In this document: positions 35,292 to 42,846 of the stretch, in pieces
How the letters are laid out: every line of letters starts with the position of its first letter
How positions within the stretch are numbered: position 1 is the first letter of the stretch
Assembly (NCBI GenBank): GCA_014237955.1
Contig: JABABY010000002.1
Location: forward strand, 1 to 43,903
DNA length: 43,903 nucleotides
Origin: Planctomycetota bacterium
GTDB lineage: Bacteria > Planctomycetota > Planctomycetia > Pirellulales > UBA7805
Direction of reading: 5' to 3'
Notes under the pieces: model-generated
The model's input: only the letters and a program-made list of their open reading frames with translations
The model's database searches: none
Told to the model about the DNA's origin: nothing
Translations under genes and position numbers: made by a program

Positions 35292-38018
35292 ATGACCTCA
35301 CGGTTTGGTTTTGTATGCGCGGCACTGGTAGTTGGGATCATTAGCCTCACTGCTAAGGGCACTGCCGAATCACCTTCGGGTGTGTCTCGGCTTGATACCT
35401 ATACATCTGCTGATGGCGAAACGTATTTTGCCTTGAGCCTCAAGCCAAATGCCAGTGATGCCTCTCCGGCGAATACGGAGGTTGTCGTTCTGTTCGATAC
35501 CTCGGCCAGTCAGTTTGGCGAATACCGGACAGCGGCTCTGGCAACACTTAGAAAATTTCTGAAACAAGCTGGGAACAATGATCGCGTAAAATTAATTGCA
35601 GTCGATTTAGACGCCACGCCCCTCACAAACGGTTTCGTTGCACCCGGTAGTGCAGCCCTCGATGAGGCCCTGGAAAAACTAAACCGCCGTGTTCCGCTCG
35701 GGTCTACCGATATGGAGAAGGCAGTCGAGTCAGCAGTCGATAGTTTTCAAAAGTCTGGAGATGGTAAGCGGGCTGTTGTGTATATCGGAGATGGTCAAAG
35801 TGCCGCCAAAAAGGTCGCCGGGGAGAATCTCCGATCCCTCATCGGTCAATGTGTGGAAAAGCGATTACCAATTACCAGTTATGCAATAGGTCCAGGTGCC
35901 CAACCGTTTTTTTTAGCGACTCTGGCAAACCAAACAGGTGGTCGGGTGCTGTTAGATGGTTCTCAGATCAACCCCGATGGTGCAGCAAGGGAGTTGGCTG
36001 CTGCAGTCAAGGGAACAGTGGTCTGGCCAGAAGGTGTGACCTGGCCACAAGGAGTGACCGCGTATCCGAATCCACTGCAACCGCTGCGAACCGATCGAGA
36101 CAATATTGTGGTGGGGAAAGGCGCGACTATAGTTAACTCCAAGATAGAACTAAACGGCTTGGTCGATGGCGAAACGCGCACATTCTATTTTGATCAGCCC
36201 GCTTCTAAGTCGGAAGCTGCAAACAGCTACCTTGCAAACCTTGTAACAGAGGCCGCAAAGAACAGTGGACTGACCTTGGCAACATTAGGCACTTCTGGCC
36301 TTGGAAAAATCCGCCAAGGGATAGCACATAATGTTGAATCCCTGAATCGATTGGCACAATCAGCATCTTCCGTAAACAATTCCGGGGCTGCGGGACGATT
36401 GGCCCGAGGCGCGCAGAAACTCGATCCGGAGGATCCGGATGCCAATGCCATCCTCCGACATGATAGGCAATTGTCGAGCGACGACCACAATTTACTCGAT
36501 GGATTTATTGATGACTCAGGTGAGGGTATCGACACAGTTCGCCAGAGGCAACAAGTGGTTACAGATGCCGTCAAGACAGATACTAAAGAGACTCTGGAAA
36601 AAGCCAATCGTCTTATGGCCGTAGATCCACAGACTGGCGAAGAACTTTTAAAGCTCCAATTGGACAAGGTGCGAGACGCACTCGACTTAGATCCCGATGT
36701 TCGTTTACAGCTTGAGAATGAACTCAAGTCCGCTGTCCGGTTAGCGGGTACGAGAAAAATCGAGCATGACCAAGAACGCCGGGAACAGCAGGAAGTTGAG
36801 GCACGGAAAATCGAACGACAGCGACTTGTTACGGATTTAGAGCGAAAGCAACAGGCAATGAACGCGATGATGGTCCGCTTCTCATCGCTTATGAAAGAAG
36901 ATCGCTACGATCAGGCAGAACTAACTGTGGCCGAGGTGCAGCAAGTGAGCAGAGACAATGCCCTGTTGCCCGACCCCGCTATCACCGCGGCCAGCGAGAG
37001 TTCACATAATACAATGATGTACGAGGAGTATCTGGTAGCAGTCCAGCAATACAACCGCGGAGTGACTCGCCAATATCTGGATGTACTGAAGTCATCGATT
37101 CCTATGCCCATTGATACGCCTATTATTTATCCAGATGCTCAACAGTGGCAAAGTTTAACAGAGCGCCGCAAAAAATGGTCAGAGGTAGACTTGCAGATAA
37201 AAAGCGCTGCTGAAAAAAAGATACTTAAAGAGCTTGATGAGATCATTGGGCCAGAAGTTATCGACTTTCCTGATCCGACACCTTTGGTTCTGGTCCTTGC
37301 GCGGATCTCAGCCAGTACTTCTACTCCCGGACAAGATGACGGTATGCAAATCCAACTCGACGACAGAAATCTTGAGGAACTGGGCATCGCCTCCGACACA
37401 CCGGTTCAAATGAAGGTTGCGGGTATTACGCTTCGGTCGGCCATAAAATTGTTATTGCTAAAAATCGATCCGGAGTTGACGTACACGATCCAAGATGAAG
37501 TACTTATGATTACGACAAAAGAAGCAGCAACAGAGAATTTAACAACAAAGGTCTACCCGGTTGCCGATCTTGTCTTGCCGATTACGCTCGATACCACTGG
37601 TGTTGGCGGCTTTGGGAGCAATACTTCTGGCGGGATGATGGGTTTTGGCGGTATGGGAGGTGGTCAATCAGCCGGCATGGGCGGTATGGGTGGTGGCGGC
37701 ATGGGTGGTGGCGGCATGGGTGGTGGCGGTATGGGTGGCGGTATGGGTGGTGGTGGTGGCGGCGGCATGTTTAGTGATCAACGCCTGAAGACCGATATTG
37801 AGCCGATTGGAATGAGTCCCTCCGGGATTACCATCTACCGGTTTCGCTATTGGGGCGACTGCCGCCTCTATGAAGGTGTTATGGCTCAGGAATTACTCGA
37901 GACCCACCCGGAAGCTGTTGTCTTGATGCCGAGCGGATTCTATGCAGTGTTATACGACCAAATCGACGTTGAGTTTTTTGAGTTGTCGGGCGCTGAGCCC
38001 ATCCTTACTGGTCCTTAA
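35292..38018 (+). CDS. Secreted VWA protein with STN-like domain and C-terminal S74-type intramolecular chaperone
   Basis: 908 residues from ATG 35292 (GGAG 7 nt upstream). The order is: a signal peptide (1-27); a von Willebrand A domain (about 60-235) with an intact MIDAS start DTSAS (Asp69); a helical part (about 300-660) with a charged coiled-coil stretch near 495-520; an STN/secretin-like domain (about 672-757: QIQLDDRNLEELGI, VAGITLRSAIKLLLL, YTIQDEVLMITT), a planctomycete-type block; a Gly/Met-rich linker (772-827); and a C-terminal domain (828-900) with SDQRLKTDI, RFRYWG, GVMAQELLETHPEAV and YAVLYDQI. The last matches the peptidase S74 self-cleaving chaperone of phage tail fibres, with Ser828 and Lys833 at the dyad spacing. 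Self-cleavage before Ser828 is an inference. It is the first gene of a three-gene operon. Confidence 0.85.
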   Translation: MTSRFGFVCAALVVGIISLTAKGTAESPSGVSRLDTYTSADGETYFALSLKPNASDASPANTEVVVLFDTSASQFGEYRTAALATLRKFLKQAGNNDRVKLIAVDLDATPLTNGFVAPGSAALDEALEKLNRRVPLGSTDMEKAVESAVDSFQKSGDGKRAVVYIGDGQSAAKKVAGENLRSLIGQCVEKRLPITSYAIGPGAQPFFLATLANQTGGRVLLDGSQINPDGAARELAAAVKGTVVWPEGVTWPQGVTAYPNPLQPLRTDRDNIVVGKGATIVNSKIELNGLVDGETRTFYFDQPASKSEAANSYLANLVTEAAKNSGLTLATLGTSGLGKIRQGIAHNVESLNRLAQSASSVNNSGAAGRLARGAQKLDPEDPDANAILRHDRQLSSDDHNLLDGFIDDSGEGIDTVRQRQQVVTDAVKTDTKETLEKANRLMAVDPQTGEELLKLQLDKVRDALDLDPDVRLQLENELKSAVRLAGTRKIEHDQERREQQEVEARKIERQRLVTDLERKQQAMNAMMVRFSSLMKEDRYDQAELTVAEVQQVSRDNALLPDPAITAASESSHNTMMYEEYLVAVQQYNRGVTRQYLDVLKSSIPMPIDTPIIYPDAQQWQSLTERRKKWSEVDLQIKSAAEKKILKELDEIIGPEVIDFPDPTPLVLVLARISASTSTPGQDDGMQIQLDDRNLEELGIASDTPVQMKVAGITLRSAIKLLLLKIDPELTYTIQDEVLMITTKEAATENLTTKVYPVADLVLPITLDTTGVGGFGSNTSGGMMGFGGMGGGQSAGMGGMGGGGMGGGGMGGGGMGGGMGGGGGGGMFSDQRLKTDIEPIGMSPSGITIYRFRYWGDCRLYEGVMAQELLETHPEAVVLMPSGFYAVLYDQIDVEFFELSGAEPILTGP
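37641..37770 (+). repeat. Gly/Met-rich coding tandem repeat
   Basis: It encodes GMGGG-type units. The core is three near-identical 15-bp units at 37686-37730 beginning ATGGGTGGTGGCGG, followed by shorter variants. It forms the linker just before the S74-like domain and can change length in frame. Confidence 0.8.
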
Positions 38019-38105
38019 GATCGCTTGAGAAAAAAATATTTAAGCACGACAGAAAAGTTATCTGGACTAAGTGTATAAGAGATTTGCTTTGTGGAGAACG
38101 AACCT

Positions 38106-40091
38106 ATGCTGAAACAATTCAAGCCATGTACCAATCAGCCAAGCAGCCGTTTATTGCTGATGGTCCTAATGTTGATCGGTTTTTTAGCCATCTCCAAAGC
38201 AGATGCTAACCCACCAGTTGCAGTCAATGATGGGAAAAGCCTTTTTGCACCAGATGCAAACCAAAAAGTTTCCACGGATGTGCAGAATGCAGTGATACCG
38301 ACAAAGCGGGGCGTGGCTAGCAATGCGTCCAGCTCCAAAGTATCACCAGAGACATACTCTAGAGCCAAATTGAATGTAGAGCGGAAAGCAGGCGATGGTT
38401 GGGAGGCCGCGTACTATCGTTTTCTACAGGAGCATCGTGTTCGTCCCAAGCTAATCCGCTCGAAGGTACGTCAACTCGTTCAGGGAGATCCCCAAGATCT
38501 GGAGCAGGCTATTGCGCTCATCCGCGCTTCGCTGCGGGCAGGTCAGGTACAGCCCTGGATGTACGAAGCACTGGCACTAGCCATGCAAATGAATAATATG
38601 CCGGCATCTGAGGTTGAGCGGGTTCTGATGTCTTCTGCTGATTTTGCCACGACACCCCACCAATTGGTTTTTTTGGCCGATTATATGGGACGCCTCGGCA
38701 ACCATGCCCGCGCTCTTGATTTGTTGCACCAGGCAACTTTGCGCACACAGGGCTTTCCCGAAGCGTATGTCAAAGCCCTTGCGTTGGCCGTTTACTTGCA
38801 AGATGACGACGCCATCAAATGGACCTCTCTTGGCATTCTGGGACAGGAATGGCCAAAAGAGGAATCGGATATAACTGCGAAGGCTCGCAGAAATGCCGAG
38901 GCATTGCTCGCTCGCCTGCGCGAGGAAGATAAAAATGAAGAGGCCGACCAATTTGCAAAGCAGCTCGGAGAAGTTCTGCAGCGGGATGTCGTCGTGAAGG
39001 TGTCTTGGAGCGGGGAAGCTGATGTCGATCTGATGGTTGAGGATCCGACCGGGAGCATCTGTTCCTACCACCAGCCTCGGACCGCTGGCGGGGGCGTTCT
39101 TATGGGAAATCCCAATGATACTTTGGATCGATCCGCTGGGTCGGGGTACGCTGAGGCGTATTGCTGTCCCGAGGGCTTTGCCGGAGATTACCGCATCCTG
39201 CTGCGACAGGTTTGGGGAAAAATTTCCGCCGGGCGCGTGACGGTAGATGTTTGGAATCATTCCGGTACAGAACGGGAAATTCATTTTCGACAAGTTATTC
39301 CCCTGGACGACAATGGGGCCATTGTGACATTCAATCTGGAGGAAGGGCGCCGCAAGGAGTCGTTAGCAGATCAGCAAATTGCCAATGACATTACGAATCA
39401 ATTGGCAGTCAATCGCACGATCCTGGCACAGCAGATCGATGCGGTTTCGGATTCCGATGTTTCTCTGAGCCAAGCTGCTGCTAGTCGCTTGCGTCAGCCT
39501 TCAACGATTGGTAACCGGCCAGTATTCAGTCGATCTGCAGTAGGATACCAACCACAAATTACCGTTCTCCCTGTGGGTGTGACCATGCAGGCAAACGCAG
39601 TCGTTTCGGCCGATCGCCGTTATGTGCGTATTACCTGCATTCCGTTCTTTTCCCACATCAAGGGAGTCGTCCAATACAATATTCAGACCGGCGTTACCGA
39701 GCAGGGACAAACGGATACTGCGTTTGCTGATCTCGATATTGGGATTGATAATGACAATAATGATGGTGACAATGAGGACCAAAATACTGGAGAACTGTTG
39801 CTCACGATAGTCAACACGTCTCTTGCCCCTGGCGGTTGTACCGTGGCAATTGTCTCGCGTACGGGCCCCACCCAGGAGGCCCTGACCGTGACCGTTACCT
39901 TTGACAATACCCTGGCAACAGTGTGGTGGCCATCCACATTGTGTGTGGCCCCCTCAGTGACCGCGGTCACCATTCCTGCAGGGGATAGTGGTACAGTCTT
40001 TTCGGTCTCAGGATTGGTTGCAGGTTCCGCGGTCATTCAGGTAACGGCACCAGGGTATGTGGCTGATAGCGACACCATAGCAATCAACTAG
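38106..40091 (+). CDS. Secreted YfaP/DUF2135-like protein with Ig-like C-terminus
   Basis: 661 residues from ATG 38106, with GGAG 9 nt upstream. A GTG at 38091 is an alternative. The order is: a signal peptide (about 10-35, LLLMVLMLIGFLAI); a helical-repeat region (about 95-280) resembling TPR; a beta-sandwich domain (about 290-410) with DVVVKVSWSGEADVDLMVEDP, GGGVLMGNP, and YRILLRQVWG, matching the YfaP/DUF2135 family of secreted proteins; an Asp/Asn-rich linker (about 545-562, IDNDNNDGDNEDQN) that could bind calcium; and a C-terminal Ig-like domain (about 563-661). It lies 87 bp after the VWA-S74 gene and 10 bp before the DUF1598 gene. The role is unknown. It is probably a surface or periplasmic partner of the VWA protein. 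Confidence 0.82.
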   Translation: MLKQFKPCTNQPSSRLLLMVLMLIGFLAISKADANPPVAVNDGKSLFAPDANQKVSTDVQNAVIPTKRGVASNASSSKVSPETYSRAKLNVERKAGDGWEAAYYRFLQEHRVRPKLIRSKVRQLVQGDPQDLEQAIALIRASLRAGQVQPWMYEALALAMQMNNMPASEVERVLMSSADFATTPHQLVFLADYMGRLGNHARALDLLHQATLRTQGFPEAYVKALALAVYLQDDDAIKWTSLGILGQEWPKEESDITAKARRNAEALLARLREEDKNEEADQFAKQLGEVLQRDVVVKVSWSGEADVDLMVEDPTGSICSYHQPRTAGGGVLMGNPNDTLDRSAGSGYAEAYCCPEGFAGDYRILLRQVWGKISAGRVTVDVWNHSGTEREIHFRQVIPLDDNGAIVTFNLEEGRRKESLADQQIANDITNQLAVNRTILAQQIDAVSDSDVSLSQAAASRLRQPSTIGNRPVFSRSAVGYQPQITVLPVGVTMQANAVVSADRRYVRITCIPFFSHIKGVVQYNIQTGVTEQGQTDTAFADLDIGIDNDNNDGDNEDQNTGELLLTIVNTSLAPGGCTVAIVSRTGPTQEALTVTVTFDNTLATVWWPSTLCVAPSVTAVTIPAGDSGTVFSVSGLVAGSAVIQVTAPGYVADSDTIAIN

Positions 40092-40101
40092 AGTCAATCC
40101 A

Positions 40102-41526
40102 ATGAAACCAATGGCGAGTCATCCAATGGCAGGTTGTTTACGATTGTTGTTACCGGGCGTTTTTCTCGCGATGGTCGGATTGTTATCCTCCACCGCTGGA
40201 AACCAGGCCTTCGCCCAGTTTGGTGGTGGTGGATTCAATGCCTCGCAGGTCGGTGGGGTGGCGATCGATGCCCAAGGTGCGATTGCCGATTTAAGGCCAC
40301 AGGTCCGCCAGGAAATCGCAAACAAAAGGGATCGGTTGGCAAGAGAAGTTCCCGCAGGCATGCAGGAGGGAGTTCGCCTACGCAAGATCTCCCTGCGGGC
40401 ACTGCAGGAGGCAATTTCCCATGCCCAGACGGCCGGTGAAGGGCAGACGCTTTCGCCCCAGATCCGTTATCTTGGCGGAATCCAGCGTATCCAGTACGTT
40501 TTTGTCTATCCCGAGAAAAACGATATTGTGCTTGCCGGGCCGGGCGAGGCTTGGCGTATCGACGATTTGGGACAAGTTGTGGGGGCCACGACTGGACGTC
40601 CGGTGATTCTCCTGCAGGACTTCCTGGTCGCTCTTCGCGCAGCGTTTGCTCCCGAGGTGGCGCCGATTACCTGTTCGATCGATCCGACCCGGGAGGGAAT
40701 CAAAAATCTTAGGACCCTCATGGCCAGCTTTGGACGGCTGAACGGGCCAGCCCAAGTGGAGCAAGTTGTTGCTAGAAAACAGGATATTGAAGAGAGTCTT
40801 GGTCCGCAGAGAGTCTCCGTTTCGGGGGTGGATCCTGCGAGCCGGTTTGCCTGGACGCTCGTCGTTGCGGACTACCGGATGAAATGTCTTGGGATGGGTT
40901 TGGAGCCAGCACCGATTGTGGGAATGCCGAGTTACTTAAAGATGCTCAAATCGCACTCGAAAGATTTTATGCCTCGCTGGTGGATGGAGACCGATTACGA
41001 AGCACTGTTGACCGATGCTGCGGGACTCGCGTGGGAATTGCGAGGCCAAGGGGTCAAGGTCCTCGCAGAAGATGAACGGATCAGTGCCGATGGTAAACGG
41101 ACACGTACTGGAAAAGTAAATAAGGTGGCCCGCAAGTGGGCCGAGACGATGACCGAAAAATATGACGAGCTTTCTGTTGTCGATCCAATTTTCGGGCAGT
41201 TGCGCAACTGTATGGATATGGCCGTAGTAGGTGCTCTTCTTCAGAGCGAAAATTTACCCCAAAAAGCCGGATTGAGCATGGATGGGCTGCTCGATACGGA
41301 AAGCTTGGCCACACCTGCAGGGACCGTTCCGCAAAGCACGCCGTCGATTGTCAGTTTTCTCAAGCGGCCCCGATCCTTGGTGATTACGGCTTCAGGGGGT
41401 GTGTGGATCAATCCTTATGAGGTGATTGAACACCAAGAGATAAGCAAGCAACTGGCGACAGAGAGGAGCAGTGCGATCACCAAGCTGCGCCAGGATGTCG
41501 TGCCGGGCAATTGGTGCTGGGACTGA
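40102..41526 (+). CDS. DUF1598 family secreted protein
   Basis: 474 residues. A signal peptide ends near AFAQ (about 39). The main domain has GGVAIDAQGAI, LRKISLRALQEAI, QIRYLGGIQRIQYVFVYPE, NDIVLAGPGEAWRID, VVGATTGRPVILLQD, and ITCSIDPTREG, which I recognise as DUF1598, a family largely confined to planctomycetes. The second half has FAWTLVVADYRMKCLGMGLE, a run of charged residues, and a Trp-rich end. Its function is not known. It is the third gene of the operon, 10 bp after the YfaP-like gene. Its co-transcription with a VWA-S74 protein suggests a shared envelope role. Confidence 0.88.
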   Translation: MKPMASHPMAGCLRLLLPGVFLAMVGLLSSTAGNQAFAQFGGGGFNASQVGGVAIDAQGAIADLRPQVRQEIANKRDRLAREVPAGMQEGVRLRKISLRALQEAISHAQTAGEGQTLSPQIRYLGGIQRIQYVFVYPEKNDIVLAGPGEAWRIDDLGQVVGATTGRPVILLQDFLVALRAAFAPEVAPITCSIDPTREGIKNLRTLMASFGRLNGPAQVEQVVARKQDIEESLGPQRVSVSGVDPASRFAWTLVVADYRMKCLGMGLEPAPIVGMPSYLKMLKSHSKDFMPRWWMETDYEALLTDAAGLAWELRGQGVKVLAEDERISADGKRTRTGKVNKVARKWAETMTEKYDELSVVDPIFGQLRNCMDMAVVGALLQSENLPQKAGLSMDGLLDTESLATPAGTVPQSTPSIVSFLKRPRSLVITASGGVWINPYEVIEHQEISKQLATERSSAITKLRQDVVPGNWCWD

Positions 41527-41706
41527 GAATCCTCTAGGCGTGATTTGTTTCCCTCCTCTGGCAGTTAGCATTTTCCAAAAAACATAGAGGTTTTTTAGGG
41601 AAAGCTATCTCTGCACCGGTCTCGACAAGTGGTGTTTTATTCTTGTTGGCCCTAAATCGAGGTCGCGACAACGCGACGGAACGAAAAATAGGTCCAAGTG
41701 GAGTAG

Positions 41707-41731
41707 TTTCAAAGCTAAGAATGCTTTGAAA
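41707..41731. promoter_or_regulatory. Perfect 9-bp inverted repeat upstream of a secreted protein gene
   Basis: TTTCAAAGC (41707-41715) and GCTTTGAAA (41723-41731) flank a 7-nt spacer. No T-run follows on either strand, so it is not a standard terminator. It lies 54 nt before the ATG at 41785 and may be an operator for a dimeric regulator or a leader hairpin. Confidence 0.45.
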
Positions 41732-41784
41732 TAGACTTCTGGAGAACAAAAACACAATTCTACTTCCATTTGAGAGGACCACAA

Positions 41785-42708
41785 ATGAAAGACTATCGGT
41801 GTTTTCTTTTTGTTTTGTTTGTTCTAACCCATAGTCCATCGATTGCGGGACCCCCAGAACAGGATCCGTTAAAGCAAATCGACGCCCTGTTTCGGAGCAC
41901 CTACAGCCACGCGCGCAAAACACTTTTACAGGACGCGGGTCCGATCATTATCGCAAGTGGCGAGGATCTTACGCTTTTGCAGGATGGAAAAGAAAGCAAA
42001 GGTATCGCGCCCCCTACCGGTTATCGTGCCTTGACCACCGTTTCCCACATTACCTTAACCATATTTCTCTTGATGGAACCGTATGGTGAGGGATTGCTTT
42101 CACCCGAACGGATTGAAAAGCTTGAGCAATTAAACCACCTCGCGGGTGCCGCAAAGCAGTCTGTTGCAAAACAACTGTCCTTTAATGCATCCTTGGCAGA
42201 AGCACAACACAAGCTGATCGATACGAGTCGAGCGTTTGCGCAAAAGATTGTTGCCCAGCGAAAGTGGAAGCGAAAAGAATTAGCCGATTTTTTGGAAACA
42301 GTGAAACCACAGATACTCACCAATGTGCAACTGGCAGCGAAGTTCCGAATTGATCACTTCCACCGGCAAATGACCGCCTGGAAACAAACCATGCGTCAGG
42401 AAGAGTGGGATCGGTTGCATGTCGTGGTTTTAGGTGCATCGATGCCGAGAAAAAATAATCTTGCCGTGCAGTATTTTTCAAAGCTCCTAAGTGTCCGAGG
42501 TGAAGGCCACAAAATCACGTATGCGGAGTCGATTTTTAGCAACCAGCGAGCATTGCAGATTTTGGGAACCAATCTTCTTGACACGCAGATTGGCGAGGGC
42601 TACTTCGCGGACCCGTGGCGTATGCATCGAGATTTATTGGGTAATGCTGCTGCGGTTTACCTCGATGGGACAACGCTTGCATTCCCGGATTCGCCAGAGG
42701 AACTTTGA
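41785..42708 (+). CDS. Conserved secreted protein of unknown function
   Basis: 307 residues from ATG 41785, with GAGG about 8 nt upstream. A TTG at 41770 is an unlikely earlier start. A signal peptide covers about residues 1-21 (FLFVLFVLTHSPSIAG). The rest is mainly helical. The C-terminal part has WDRLHVVVLGASMPRKNNLAVQYF, GHKITYAESIF, LQILGTNLLDTQIGEGYFADPWRMHRDLLG, which I recall as blocks common to unnamed planctomycete proteins. No catalytic motif is visible. Its gap to the convergent HTTM-like gene is 138 bp. It appears to be transcribed alone. Confidence 0.75.
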   Translation: MKDYRCFLFVLFVLTHSPSIAGPPEQDPLKQIDALFRSTYSHARKTLLQDAGPIIIASGEDLTLLQDGKESKGIAPPTGYRALTTVSHITLTIFLLMEPYGEGLLSPERIEKLEQLNHLAGAAKQSVAKQLSFNASLAEAQHKLIDTSRAFAQKIVAQRKWKRKELADFLETVKPQILTNVQLAAKFRIDHFHRQMTAWKQTMRQEEWDRLHVVVLGASMPRKNNLAVQYFSKLLSVRGEGHKITYAESIFSNQRALQILGTNLLDTQIGEGYFADPWRMHRDLLGNAAAVYLDGTTLAFPDSPEEL

Positions 42709-42846
42709 TATTGGTGATTCTGTTGTCGTTGCCAAAACGCATTGTGCGGCAAACTTCCAATCTTGCAGGATAATACACCGGGGTGGTCGTTGTTGGCGAT
42801 ACGAAAGTCATATCGCGGCTATTATCAATAAAGCCAGAGATTTTCT

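Noticed and set aside
37641..37770. CRISPR-like or mobile repeat
   Set aside because: It is an in-frame Gly/Met coding repeat without spacers or flanking target duplications.
37773..38018. S74 domain as a prophage remnant
   Set aside because: No other phage gene, integrase or attachment site is nearby, and the domain is in frame with a signal-peptide-bearing VWA protein.
41534..41923. 129-residue minus-strand frame upstream of and overlapping the 41785 gene
   Set aside because: It overlaps the signal peptide of a better supported gene and has no domain or Shine-Dalgarno site.
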